Counted from the first letter of the stretch, positions 26,118 through 36,984 are shown. The stretch is DNA of 64,000 nt from Chaenocephalus aceratus (GCA_023974075.1 JAMFTG010000069.1:1-64000); one strand, 5' to 3'. Numbers and translations are program-made. The notes: generated by a model not told the origin, from the letters alone.

Positions 26118-27372
26118 ATGAGCAAGAGGAAGGGTGGCAGTGACATTAGACAGTTTTTTGGGCAGCCTCAGAAAAGAAAAAAAGTAAGTTAAGAGCAGTG
26201 AGAAAGTGAGTCAGATAGCTTGTTTACTGATAATATTTCTTCCATGTTTACTCTGGTGTGTTCAGAGTAAAGAGGGAGAGAGAGAATGTGAGCATGGCGA
26301 CCAGACAGGGAGAGTGTGCGCTGGTGACATGGAGGTAAGTCAGAAAGGAGCTATATTGATTAGAGATGTCCCGATCCGATCACGTGATCGGGACATCGGA
26401 TCCAGATTGAGCACCGTCCTGACCTCAGGACGGTGGCGCTACGGCTATTGGGCCAACTCCACCAATCAGGAGGAGACAGCCACGTGCTTTGCCGTTCTAA
26501 AGCGCTGGAGAAGCTGTAGAAGCTGTAGTACATTTAAAAGGCCAAAAGATGGTGCTGTTCTCACTGAATCCAAAATGTCAGGCTCAGTGTTAATTTGAGC
26601 GAAATGAGGAATGGCTAAAATGCATGATCTGTTTGGTATTTTGAAAAAAAAAAGTATAAATATGCCTTATATAGGTATGGTCCTACACTATATTATTCAA
26701 ATATAGCATGATAGGTCCACTTTAATGTACAGACTCCTGTGTCCCCCCATATGTATAATGTGTATCAACAGTCTTTCTAGTCAATAGTTTACTGATATTT
26801 CTTCCATGTTCACTCTGGTGTGTTCAGAGTAAAGAGAGAGAGAATGTGAGCATGGCGACCAGACAGGGAGAGTGTGCGCTGGTGACATGGAGGTAAGTCA
26901 GAAAGGAGCTATATTGGTGGTTAAGACAGAATAATGACAACATAGCAGTCTAATGTTAATGTTAATTTAAGATGAGATCATCCTCATATGTATTTCAGAT
27001 AATACCATCAAGCAGGGAGAGTGAGTTTGACAATGAGAGAGAGAGAGCAGCCAGGCAGGTGAAAATGAAGGTACATGAAAGGAAGGGGAGGAGCTTGGAC
27101 TTTGCCCAAATCATCCAAATGTGAAAGTCATACCCAGTCAAACCCTATCAAATAGAATACTCTACTTTCAGGAGAAGTGGTTTGAAGATCATACATGGCT
27201 CCATTACAGCCCCTCTGTAAAAGGGGTCCTCTGTTTCTATTGTGCTAAATACTTTGCAGCACTAAGCTTGCGTCAAAAGCAGATTCAGCGTTTGTCAAGA
27301 CTGGTTTTAACAATTGGAAGAAGGCACTGGAGAAATGTAGTGTGCATAAACACAGCCAGTGTCACAAATTAG
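26118..27372 (+). pseudogene. Remnant of a hAT transposase of the TTF/ZMYM zinc-finger type
   Basis: An ATG at 26118 opens a 22-codon exon (MSKRKGGSDIRQFFGQPQKR...) ending at a GTAAGT donor at 26184, like the N-termini of ZMYM1-like hAT proteins. A second small exon (about 26267-26333, donor GTAAGT) occurs twice, again at about 26827-26893. The ORF at 27121-27372 has FQEKWFEDHTWLHYS, VLCFYCAKYF, the TTF-type finger found N-terminal in these transposases. The DDE/dimerisation parts are missing, so it is inactive. Confidence 0.7.
26362..26725. repeat. Repeat nested in the hAT element
   Basis: The right part (about 26598-26725, including AATGCATGATCTGTTTGGTA and ATAGCATGATAGGTCCACTT) is nearly identical to about 47846-47965. 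The left part has a palindromic CGATCCGATCACGTGATCGG. It separates the two copies of the duplicated mini-exon. Confidence 0.6.
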
Positions 27373-27684
27373 CTGTGATGACTAGGATTCAGGAGCCAGA
27401 TTGATGCTTTTAACTTCAGCATTTAAAAACAAATCTTCCCGGGGGAGCATGCCTCCGGACCCCCCTAGAGGAGGTTAGGTCCCCGTCAAATTGTCCCACC
27501 CACATTGAGGATGCTTCCTACACCCATGCCTGAGACACAGTTTCGTGACTATTGTTGTGTTTTGCCCCCACGGGCAGGGGCATGGGGTTTAACAGGTTTT
27601 AAAGTATCCAATGTGTTAGTGATTTATTCCTTTAGAATGGCAGGAAATTAGTGTTGACTCCATGAATACGGCCCTGCATCAATC

Positions 27685-28118
27685 CCTGCCGTCAAATCTT
27701 TTTAACATACACATCGAAAAGATTGTTCGGCTCTGGTTTTGTGTTTCTGCCGTCTCCGTTGCTCAGCCGATTATGTTTAGCTCCTAGCCTCTGCCGTCCT
27801 GCCATTAGCAAAACGAGCTCACCGTTGTGCTCTGCTATCCGTGGAATCCCCGCTCCGGAATACCCCGACTGGGCTCCTCTCTGCCACGCTCCCAGGACTA
27901 TCCACCACTATCCAGTCCTGCCATCTCAACTGGGGTGTTTTCCATCACCGCTGCTGAGGTTCAAGGTCCGGTTTCTACCAGGCTAATGGTGCTAGCTGGC
28001 TCGCTGTCTGCCAAGGACTTTGACCCCTAATTTGTTGTTTTGTCTGTCTAACTGTTCGTCTGACTGCCTTCCTGTTTGTTTATACTCCTGTTCTTCCTTG
28101 TAAAGCGACCTTGGGTAT
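27685..28118 (+). mobile_element. LINE or SINE 3' portion, split by the LTR element
   Basis: The stretch ending TTGTAAAGCGACCTTGGGTAT (about 28098-28118) continues after the LTR insertion as CATGAAAGGCGCTATAGAAA at 30641. Together they form the AAAGCGACCTTGGG...GGCGCTATA tail typical of vertebrate LINE 3' ends. Upstream extent uncertain. Confidence 0.55.
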
Positions 28119-28445
28119 TGTTATGTGCCGTAGTGTGTGTGTGGTCGTGTGTGTGTGTTTTCTCCTCTCTCTCTCCCTCTGATTGTCCCCAGGTGCAGCC
28201 TCTCCCAGGTGATCCTAATTAAAATCAGGGCTTCCATATAGGACCGGAGGAGGTACGGCAGTGAGGCCCCTTCTTCTCTCTTCTCGTCTGCTGCATTTGT
28301 GCAGCATGTCTCTGTGTGAGACTCAGCCTAGTTGTGTGCTGGTTATTGTAGCTTTTTGAATTGGCGGTGAGCCGCCTTACTTATTTCTAATAAACCTCAC
28401 TGTAAACTCCTTCAGCATTGATTTCTCTCCTTTTTCCGCCTAGTT
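28119..28445 (+). repeat. 5' LTR
   Basis: Near-identical to 30246-30560, sharing for example GCTTCCATATAGGACCGGAG and GAGCCGCCTTACTTATT. It includes AATAAA near 28389. The 3' border is uncertain because similarity fades after about 28440. Confidence 0.75.
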
Positions 28446-28826
28446 TGTCTAAAACCTGGTTACTCAAAAGTAGTAGGTGAGTTTCAGGTGTAGGATTGGC
28501 TGTGAAATTATTTACTGTTGAACAGCTTCCTCAGTTTAGTGTCTAGCTGGACTGAATCAGTCCTTCCTTCGGGCACTCATTTTTTATTTTCCCTTTTTTA
28601 TTTTCGGGGTAATCCTGGGTGGGGATTTATTCCCTGTTGGGGGCAGGCGATTCAGGGTTTCGGCCGCTGATGTTTGCCTTTAAAGTCGCCTCGAGCCCGG
28701 CACGCTCCAGAAGATAGTTAGGTAAAGTTTGGTAGGCAGGATCTGGGGAAGTTTGTAAATAAATAATAATATTTGTAAGTAGCCGTTGCTATGGGGTCTA
28801 AAGTAGATGCCAGGGTAAAAGTGCGT

Positions 28827-30082
28827 ATGGCTCGTCTCCAGTGTGAGAGGGAGAGTTTCAGCTCAGGAGGGAGCTGGAGAGCAGGAAGCAGGAGCTGGAG
28901 ATCAGGAAGCAGGAGCTGGAGAGCAGGAAGCAGGAGCTGGAGAGCAGGAAGCAGGAGCTGGAGAGCAGGAAGCAGGAGCTGGAGAGCAGGAAGCAGGAGC
29001 TGGAGAGCAGGAAGCAGGAGCTGGAGATCAGGAAGTTGGAGGCAGACACTGCTGTCTGGATGCGTCAGCTAGAGCACCAAGCAGCTGTGGTGGGTGATTC
29101 TGCCGTTACACCTTCAGGTTCTGCTGCTGCTTTTGATGCTGGTAGCAACATTCAGCTGGTCCCTGTCTTTCTTGAGTCGGAAATGGAGATGTTCTTTGGT
29201 GCATTTGAGCGCATTGCTGCTGCTCTGCGCTGGCCAGAAGACGTGTGGGCCATACTTGTACAGTGCAAGCTAGTCGGCAAGGCTCAGGAGGCTTGCTCTT
29301 CTCTTTCTGTCGAGGATAGTTTGGAGTATGACAAGGTGAAAGGTGCTATTCTCAGGGCATATGAGCTGGTGCCTGAGCCCTACAGGCAGAGTTTTCGCGG
29401 CATGAAGAAAGCTGCTGGCCAAACTTACATGGACTTCGCGAGGGAGAAGAAAGTCCTCTTTGACAGGTGGTGTAGAGCATGTAAAGCGGATGACATCGCT
29501 TCAGTATGTGAGCTGATGCTGTTAGAGGAGTTCAAAAACTGTGTACCGGAGCGTACGGTAGTCTACCTGAATGAGCAGAGAGTGACTACCCTTCAGCAGG
29601 CTGCCACTCTGGCAGACGAGAGTGCGCTGATACACAGGAGCGTTTTTTTTCAGCGGGACCCTCCTCATCGGGACACTTATCGGAGAGCTCCTGATAATGA
29701 TGTTCCCTGTGCCAGTGTTCCAGTGTTAGGTCCCAGGATAGACAGAGCGTGTTATTTTTGTCTTGACCCAGGTCATATGATAGCAGACTGTGCAGCTTGG
29801 AAGAGGAAGCAGGCCACCACTATGGCGGATGAGGAAGGGCTTGAGCTATCACACAGTGGTGTTTTGGCTCAGAGCGATTCTCCTCATCGTGATGGTTTCC
29901 GGAAAGCTCGTAACAGGCGTGCCACACATGCTCATTCTGCTTCTCTTCCAGGACCCAAGAAAAAGAGATTGTGTTTCTTTTGTCTTGATCCTGGTCATCT
30001 AAGCAGAGTGTGTAGCTCGGAGGAGCGGTGGCAGCTGCTCTGGAAAAGCCAAAGACCGGCCCCGGTGCGATGCGAGAGTTGA
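28827..30082 (+). pseudogene. Gag polyprotein with coiled-coil start, SCAN-like capsid and two CCHC knuckles
   Basis: From about 28870 the frame ending at 30082 gives a heptad coiled coil of repeated RKQELES units (a 21-bp DNA repeat). A capsid-like region with FGAFERIAAALRWPEDVW, EDSLEYDKVKGAILRAY and ELVPEPYRQSFRGM follows, resembling the SCAN/Gmr1-type Gag fold. Two zinc knuckles of form CX2CX4HX4C lie at 29750-29791 and 29972-30013. The first ATG (28827 or 28791) is in another frame from the coiled coil, so a small indel near 28850-28860 breaks the start. The frame from 29036 to the TGA at 30080-30082 is fully open. Gag would package RNA in cytoplasmic particles. Confidence 0.72.
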
Positions 30083-30238
30083 GTTGCAGTTAATTCTCTC
30101 CTCTGGACATGCTGTGGTGTGGGGTTTCCGTCTCTGACGGTGGTTGGACCTCTCAGAGCGATGTGGATCTGTGTTCAGTGGGTGTGTTTGTGTTGTTCCA
30201 TGTGTTGCTCCGTGTTGGCTGCTGGGAGCGTGATGGGG

Positions 30239-30635
30239 GGAATACGTGCCGTAGTGTGTGTTTGGTCGTGTGTGTGTGTTTTCTCTCTCTCTCCCCTCTG
30301 ATTGTCCCCAGGTGCAGCCTCTCCCCAGGTGATCCTAATTAACAATCAGGGCTTCCATATAGGACCGGAGGAGGACGGCAGTGAGGCCCCTTCTTCTCTC
30401 CTTCTCGTCTGGCTGCATGTGTGCAGCATGTCTCTGTGTGAGACCCAGCCTAGTTGTGTGCTGGTTATTGTAAGCTTGTGTTGTAATTTGGCTGGTGAGC
30501 CGCCTTACTTATTTTCTAATTAAAACCTCACTTAAACTCCTTCAGCATTGAGTTTCCTCTCCTTTTTCTCTCGTCCGGCTATCTTGTGTGTTGCTACTTC
30601 CCTTGGTACCCCTAGCTCTACAAGGGAACGTAACA
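30239..30635 (+). repeat. 3' LTR
   Basis: Preceded by a GGGGGG purine run that may be the polypurine tract. Matches the 5' LTR and then continues to the terminal GTAACA. A few substitutions and indels separate the LTRs, so the insertion is not brand new. Confidence 0.75.
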
Positions 30636-31126
30636 GGTATCATGAAAGGCGCTATAGAAATCCAAGTTATTATTTTAACCCGAAATTAAATGGTGTTTTG
30701 TTTTTTAAGAATGTACTAGCATAGCGAGACATTCCAACACCAGAGAAAAATTGTGCGGGTAGATTAGTAAACCTGAAGCCTGTACTACGAAGCTGGTTCA
30801 ACCTAACTTGGATATGTTTGAGTTAACCGGTTGGCCTAATCCAAAACATACGCGCTCTCGCTAAACGATACTACGACGCGGGTTATCAAGTGGATCGCTC
30901 AAGCCAGCCGTGTCCTATCTAGTTAGGTGCGCGTTCACATGAAAGTGGTGGTATTTGGAGCATTCGACCAATCACAAACATGGAGAAGCGTACTGACAGC
31001 GCAGCGTCATACTTCCTGAATGAAAAGTCAACTATATAATTAGACAAATATGAAGACGTTAAACTTTAAACATCCATGACTTAAACACTTTATCCAGGAT
31101 AAAAGCCACATAGCTGCACCTGCAAG

Positions 31127-32195
31127 CAGGGGCGGACTGGGACACAAATTCAGCCCGGGACGTTCAGACGCACCGGGCCGCCGCCTACGCATGCGGGCCA
31201 CCCTTGTAGCCTACAGATAAATTATACATCTACTATGTTCATATACTGTTATGGCTGGATTCCCCAGAGTCAAGCCATAACATAAAAGAGATGGACCTGA
31301 TGAACTGTACTGGACCCTGCAGCTTTCTCACTTTCCTCAGGGTCAACTGCATAAGAAGAAGCAATCAATTAAATAACCAATATGATATCAATATCATGCA
31401 CAATAATGTCAATCACTAAAATGAATGCAATAGTAAATTGTCCACACATCTCTGTGTCCTTATTATTGAATATTAATATTATTTAATGTAATTATTATTT
31501 AATATAATTATTTAAAATTATAATATTATATAATTTAACTTGGAATATCATGAGCATATGACCCTATCCTAATGCATCTAACTGTATAATATAATAGTCT
31601 GGCCAGCCCTCTCTAGGTTGGCATTCTAGCTTCTGGCTGGCTGTCCAGGTTGTCAATCACAGCCGTGGGCATATTATACTAGTCGTGACATTGCTAAACT
31701 TTTTTCATGACGGTTTTCTCAGTCAACTAATGCTATTGCTAACAGTAACATACATTAACACAGCCCTGTAAACTGCACCAGCTGTCATTATATGCCGGGT
31801 CTGTGGTTCATCATCTTCCTTCTCATTCTCCTCCTTATTACTGGGAGCGGGAGCCCTTCTACTAAACAGTTCTGTGATTTTTGAAAATTTTCCAGCATCT
31901 TCCTGTAGCAATTTTCTTTTTTTCATTCTGGCTTTTTCAGCCCCATCCTTTCTTTTTTTACTGATTGACAAGTTTGACAACCTATCGATAGCCCCGTTTA
32001 CATGGAATGTTTTTCCGATCGTATCCGATCACTAAATAAAGCGATCCACGTTCACTCGTATACATGGGCCAAGCATTAAGCTGATTACAATTTCACCTGT
32101 ACCGAAGTGGGCCGATCGGAGTGGGGCAGTGGGCCGCCTCGAGTGGTCCCACCGCCCACTTCGGTACCGGGCTACCGGCCCATCGGGATTGACCA
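31127..32195. mobile_element. hAT-like element remnant starting CAGGGGCGGACTGGGAC
   Basis: The left end CAGGGGCGGACTGGGACACA is typical of a fish hAT family. The right end is degraded; a CGGGCTACCGGCCCATCGGG block near 32168 may belong to it. It carries the small transposase remnant described at 31723. Confidence 0.55.
31723..31980 (-). pseudogene. N-terminal fragment of a hAT (TTF-finger) transposase
   Basis: 85-codon minus-strand ORF with a lysine-rich start (KKRKDGAEKARMKKRKLL) and KFSKITELF, the basic N-terminal leader of TTF-finger hAT proteins. No finger or catalytic region follows. Probably a truncated remnant. Confidence 0.5.
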
Positions 32196-32436
32196 TGTTG
32201 TTTTCGTCAACTTAATGTGTTTTAAAATAATACTTCTGCATACAGTATTTGACACTGTGAGTGTTGCATGGCCAGATACGGCTCAAGAAGCTGACTCAGA
32301 TAAGGAAATATATGATACATTATGATGTGATATGCCGCGGACTGTACTGTTACTTTGATCCGGTTACTTATGTTGTGACAGATATTTAATTAAGCTTTCT
32401 TAATGCTAATGTTATAATATTAATGAAGTGAAGATG

Positions 32437-32578
32437 GCGCTGCCACGGGTGGCTGCCTGCTAGAGTTTCTGCACTTTTTGTGTACAGTTTTGCTGCTGTG
32501 TTTATTGTATTTTGTTACTCTGGCACAACAATTTCCTTCGGGATGAATAAAGTCTTATCTTATCTTATCTTAATAATA
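32437..32578 (+). mobile_element. Short LINE/SINE copy with (CTTAT)n tail
   Basis: Runs from GAAGATGGCGCTGCC to CAACAATTTCCTTCGGGATG followed by AATAAAGT and CTTAT repeats, a common fish retroposon 3' end. Possibly 5' and 3' UTR pieces joined. Confidence 0.55.
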
Positions 32579-33226
32579 ATATTAATTCCTTTTTCCGGAA
32601 GTGAGGGACCGCTGGCAAGTTGCTGCCGCGCCTCCTTTCGTTGTCTGTCGATTGTTTCGTGCTGTTTCTGTTGAATGTTGTCTTGTGCAACTGGACTCCA
32701 AATCCGTCTATCCCATCTAAGATTGTGACGATTAATTTAGCCGCTTAACAATCTGTACACACGCTAGTGCTACTGTGCTGTCACTCGGTAACTTAAAGCT
32801 AGCCGCGCCGGTACACGGCTCACCGTACTGGACTACTTGGGCTGTGCTCTATTTCACCTGATAGCCTGATCTGGTGCGCCCTGCAAAGCACACCTGTTCG
32901 GATCTGTCCGCTGCCATTCTGCCAGCTCTCCTGGGTGCAAATATCCCGCTGTGGATTGCTGCCAACACGAAGGCCGCCCCACACAGGTTAGCTACTACCG
33001 GCTAACCTGTCACTCGTCCCCAGCGCCATACGTCTGGTTTCTCCGCCTCGAGAGAAAACCTGCGGCTTCAACCAACACGACTATTGGTCCGCCTGAGCAG
33101 TGCAGGTTTGTCGCTTCACTTCAACCATTTGGATCATCAAACCGCTGGATTACTTTGTTTTTGTTTTTAACTACTCATGTGGATTTTTAAACTCATATGG
33201 AGCACTCTGAGTCTCACGGTAACGAG
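32579..33226. other. Unclassified sequence, no gene seen
   Basis: A 79-codon open frame (32951-33190) shows no recognisable domain. The GC content and position just before a LINE 3' end suggest non-coding retroposon sequence, but I cannot name it. Confidence 0.3.
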
Positions 33227-33282
<56 letters not shown>

Positions 33283-34075
33283 GTTTATTTATATAGCCCA
33301 ATATCACAAATGTTACATTTGTCTCAGTGGTCTTCACAGTTTGTACAGAATATCAGTATGACAATACGACACCCTCTGTCCTTAGACCCTCACATCGTAC
33401 AAGGAAAAACTTCCGGAGAAAACCCACAGTTTAAAGGGAAAAATGGGAGAAACCTCAGAGAGAGCAACAGAGGAAGGATCCCTCTCCCAAGACGGACAGA
33501 CGTGCAATAGATGCCGTGTGTAAATTGAAAAGATAATACATTTGCAACATACGTAGTCCAAATGTTTGGAAATGCATGTGTGTATAATAGGAAGATTAAT
33601 CCATGAGGATATCCATTCAGGACCTATGATCCAGGACCACAGCCACGACTCAAGATCCAGGGCTCGCAATCCAGGACACAGGACGGCAGGATCATCCATG
33701 ACTCCGGATCCCGGCGTATATAGACACCAAAAAGAAAGACATTTGGGGAAGCTGGGTTGATCGGAACATGAGTACACAGGTATAGACAGAGAAAAGGAAG
33801 AAGTAAGATGTCCCCCGACAAACTAAGCCTATATCAGCAAAACTAGAGGCTGAATCTAATCAGCCCTAACTATAAGCTTTCTCAAAAAGGAAGGTCTTAA
33901 GCGCACTCTTAAAAACAGATAGGGTGTCTGCCGCCCGAACACAAACTGGAAGCTGATTCCACAAATGTGGAGCTTGATAAGAAAAAGCTCTGGCTCCCGT
34001 TGTACTTTTAGAGACTCTAGGAACAACCAACAACCCTGCATTCTTGGAACGCAATGCCCTAGTATCAACTGTATC
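33227..34075 (-). mobile_element. 5'-truncated L2-type LINE: end of ORF2, 3'UTR and (GATT)n tail
   Basis: On the minus strand, 34054-33866 reads ARAFSYQAPHLWNQLP and ADTLSVFKSALKTFLFEKAY, the closing segment of L2-clade ORF2. A 3'UTR follows and ends with GATATTGGGCTATATAAATA, then a (GATT)n array (33227-33282). The same 3'UTR end occurs at 42445-42712 (plus) and as a tail scrap at 59396-59436. Confidence 0.82.
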
Positions 34076-34159
34076 AACCCCTGGGAATCTTCAAGGTTAT
34101 ATAAATGTTTTTTAATTTATTTAATTATCACACGATTTTTTACAAAAACAGTATACACA

Positions 34160-36616
34160 ATATGCATAATAAACATAATAAAAACATGATTAGCGGGGGC
34201 CATATTAGCCGTCTAACTTGTACTGTGCACCGGGGAAAAAAGGTTGAGTCCACGGCCCCTACCCGAACATCAGGAGTATCAACCGGCCCTGAAGAAGAGG
34301 TATCGCTGCTCTCCGCCCCTGAGCCCTCTTCGGGGGTATCTGACGGCGGTAGAACTCCTTCCGATGATGCTGCTGCAGCTGCTGCCGCCGCCCTGAACAT
34401 GGAGCGGATCTTCAATTGCGTAGAACCGGTCTGCAGTGCTTACGTCGTGACACATAAACCTGGCGAGAATCAACCTGCTTTCTGGATCTTGGTGATGCTT
34501 GATTTTGTCAGCCAGGGCAGTGCGCAGGATTGTGAAGGTGACGGCTGTTTCTAGCCCAGCATCAGCCCAAGCCCTCTTCAAGTGAGCGTTCAGGTTCTTG
34601 GAGGCATGCTTCCCCGTTGTGAAAAGGAAGAATTCATTCTGAGGACCCGACAAGCCCTCTTTTATCCCCATCCACCGCATGACCCAGCTAAACTCCTTTA
34701 CTGTAAGCACCAGCTGTGCTTCGCCAAATGTCTTGGCAGTCTTGTGATCCTGCACATGGATGATGTAGCCCTCAGCAGTAGGGGTCGACCGATTATCGGC
34801 CGATTATCGGGCCGATATTCATCATTTGACCGATTATCGGTATCAGCCTTTTTTTTTAATAAAATTGCCGATAACACTTTGGCTCTGATGCGGCCGTTTC
34901 TCTGTCTGCAGTCACCACTCTCTGTACACGAGCAATGTCCCGCCCACAGCGCTATCTGATAGGCTATTACTGAAGTGTCAATCAACACTGAAGATTTTCC
35001 GGGCGGGAGCCAGCCATAGAGGCGGGACCTTCTCAGATTACAGGCAGGTGCGAAGAACGCAGACACAGACAGAGGCAAGCAGCAGCGCTGAGCGGCAGAG
35101 CCATACATGTGTTTCGAAGGTAAATCAGTTGAAAGCCGAAGTTCAATAAACATCCCAATCCCCTATGCTGAAGCTGCAAAAACAGCACGATCTATTGATC
35201 CAATTCTATCAGCTTCCCAGTTACAGGACGCGGGAAGTCAGTCAGCGTGCAGCGTCTCGCAGCGGAACTGTGGTGCGGAGGGGGCGCTGCGAGTGAAGCC
35301 TCGCAGTTTTTCAGGTTGATATGTGAAGCTCATTAGCTAATGTATTTAGCAAATGTTTAGCAAAATATTAGAAGTGAGGATACTAGTCTAACGTTAGGTC
35401 TACTGTAATAGCCTCACTTTTAATAGTTTGCAAAACATTAGCTAGCACTAGTGTTTTGCAGTTGCTAGCAGCTTATTGGGATTGTATGCTAGACAGACAG
35501 GCATTGGTTTGATATAATAAATTAAGCGTTATTGTTAGTTAAGCACGTCAGCCTGCAGCCCCACTTCTTGTCTCTCTCTAACTCATAGCAGATGCCTGCA
35601 CTAAAGAAAAGGGCTCAGAGAGGAAACCAGTTGTAAGATGTTTAAAAGTTCATTAAACATAATATAGGCTATGCTTAAATGCATTTCAAAGAAGTTGTGT
35701 TGAGTTGTGTTGGAGTTTGTGTTATTCTACATTTTGACACCAAGATTTTCTGATTTTACTGCAAATGTATATCGGTTCCAAATATCGGTTATCGGTCTCC
35801 TTGATTACTAATAATCGGTATCGGTATCGGCCTTGAAAAAGCCATATCGGTCGATCCCTACTCAGCAGTGCCCCATCTGTCCGCCTCCAAGACCTCAGTG
35901 TTGGTCATGTTTGCGTACACACCCGGACGGTGGCCATACAGGAGGCTCCAATGGAGGGTTAGATAGCCATATAGCAGGTACTGGGTGATTGAGGTCGGAT
36001 TGCAAGCCATCAGGTCAAGGAGATTAGGGATGCGCTTCTCAACGGCCGCCATAGCGACGAGAAGCTCCGCCTGGCTCGGCAGACGATCCAGCTTGTTCCT
36101 CTTCACCTTAAACTGGTGGACAGTGACAGACTTTTTCAAGTCGTTCATGTTGGCTTTCACCTCTCTGATGATGTGGGTCATATCAGACTGGGTGAGCCTG
36201 CACCCCCGGAGCTTTGACTCAGACAAGTACCTCAGGAAATGGTTCACATTCTTCAGGAACAACAGCGATGTTGTGACTGCCCGGCCCGACTTTACAATGT
36301 ATTCGCTCCAGCCACGGACCCTCTTCGTGTATTTTAGGAACAGCCAATCTGACAGCCGGTTAACACCATGGGCCATGAATACGAGGAAGTTCTTTATCCG
36401 GCTGACCTTGGACAGACAATTTTTTGTCGGTGTGACACCCTCACAATGATCCCTGTATGTCTGAATGTCGCAGCCGACTAAGGCCGCTATGCAACAGTGG
36501 AGGATTAGAGAAACTGATGTTTGCCTGGCACTCCGTGGGGAGGTGGAACTTCTACCTCGCTGCGGAAGCCGTGGTGGGACCCCTGAGTCAGACGTTTCGT
36601 CTTGGAAAAGCTTCAT
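34160..36616 (-). pseudogene. Tyrosine-recombinase-like ORF (Crypton/DIRS-like), split by a MITE
   Basis: On the minus strand, 36616-35869 and 34770-34160 form one protein once the MITE at 34779-35860 and one copy of its duplication are discounted. The N-terminal half (FLVFMAHGVNRLSDWLFLK, LLFLKNVNHFLRYLSE) is alpha-helical like a core-binding region. The C-terminal half has DHKTAKTFGEAQLVL, FTILRTALADKI and FMCHDVSTADRFY, which I read as the R...H...Y region of a tyrosine recombinase. Many fish genomes carry multi-copy ORFs of this kind. The exact family (Crypton, DIRS or a domesticated relative) is not certain. No reverse transcriptase was found beside it. As it stands the ORF is interrupted. 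Confidence 0.6.
34779..35860. mobile_element. MITE family B, complete copy with exact 8-bp TSD
   Basis: Begins TAGGGGTCGACCGATTATCG and ends CCATATCGGTCGATCCCTA, flanked by exact CTCAGCAG (34771-34778 and 35861-35868). The 8-bp duplication and TA(G)GGG/CCCTA ends suggest hAT-type mobilisation. It contains no recognisable transposase. Confidence 0.9.
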
Positions 36617-36674
36617 ATCAGTCGGCCCGGTAGGTAAGAGAAACGCAGCACACCCTCCCGGCCATCAGAGTCGA

Positions 36675-36913
36675 ACCCGCAGTTCGGAGGAATCGACAGC
36701 CAGAGCACCGGCACGTGGACCGGGGGAGAAGACCCTCCGATGGCGGGTCACGTTTGCCATTCGATCAGTGAGGTCAGAGGAAAATAATCCGCAGTTCGGA
36801 GAAACCGACCGCCAGAGCACCGGCACGAGGCCGGGCCGGCAGAGGCCGGGCCGGCAGAGGCCCTCCGATGGCGGGTTGCGTTTGCCATTCGATCAGTGAG
36901 GTGAGAGGAGAAT
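36675..36913. repeat. Two tandem copies of a roughly 112-120-bp GC-rich unit
   Basis: GCAGTTCGGAG...CCAGAGCACCGGCACG...CCCTCCGATGGCGGGT...TTTGCCATTCGATCAGTGAG occurs twice (starting about 36679 and 36791). The second copy has an extra internal duplication of GGCCGGGCCGGCAGA. It lies upstream of the recombinase-like ORF. Confidence 0.85.
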
Positions 36914-36984
36914 AACGCAGCAAAAATTGACAAAATCCGTTAATGTACGGTCGAGTTGGGGGGGGGGGAGAACAGTGCAGTGCC

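Larger units (their letters stand above)
25213..27676 (+). mobile_element. hAT element with ZMYM/TTF-type transposase remains and exact TSD
   Basis: Terminal inverted repeats CAGGGCCGTATTCA and TGAATACGGCCCTG are flanked by an exact 8-bp CATCAATC (25205-25212 and 27677-27684). At 2,464 bp it is too short for a full transposase of this type. An internal deletion has probably removed most of the catalytic core. Confidence 0.9.
28119..30635 (+). mobile_element. Gag-only LTR retrotransposon (Ty3/Gypsy type), 5-bp TSD
   Basis: Begins TGTTATGTGCC and ends GAACGTAACA, flanked by an exact 5-bp GGTAT (28114-28118 and 30636-30640). It has two LTR-like copies with a gag ORF between, and only about 160 bp between the gag stop and the 3' LTR. 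No protease, reverse transcriptase or integrase is present, so it could only move with help from a complete relative. Confidence 0.88.
30774..32436. mobile_element. Second copy of the GAGGCCTGTACT MITE, interrupted
   Basis: 30774-31126 matches the left part of 8187-9102, and 32196 to about 32430 matches its middle and right part. About 110 bp of the MITE is missing at the join, so the interruption at 31127-32195 came with a deletion. Confidence 0.75.

Noticed and set aside
27723..28030. Proline/serine-rich ORFs as a gene
   Set aside because: No domain or splice structure. The region precedes a LINE-type tail split by the LTR element, so it is probably retroposon non-coding sequence.
28791..29097. 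Ser-Trp-Arg and Gly-Ala-Gly-Glu-Gln repeat proteins, and the Ser-Cys-Phe-Leu repeat on the minus strand
   Set aside because: These are alternative frames of the 21-bp repeat that encodes the Gag coiled coil.
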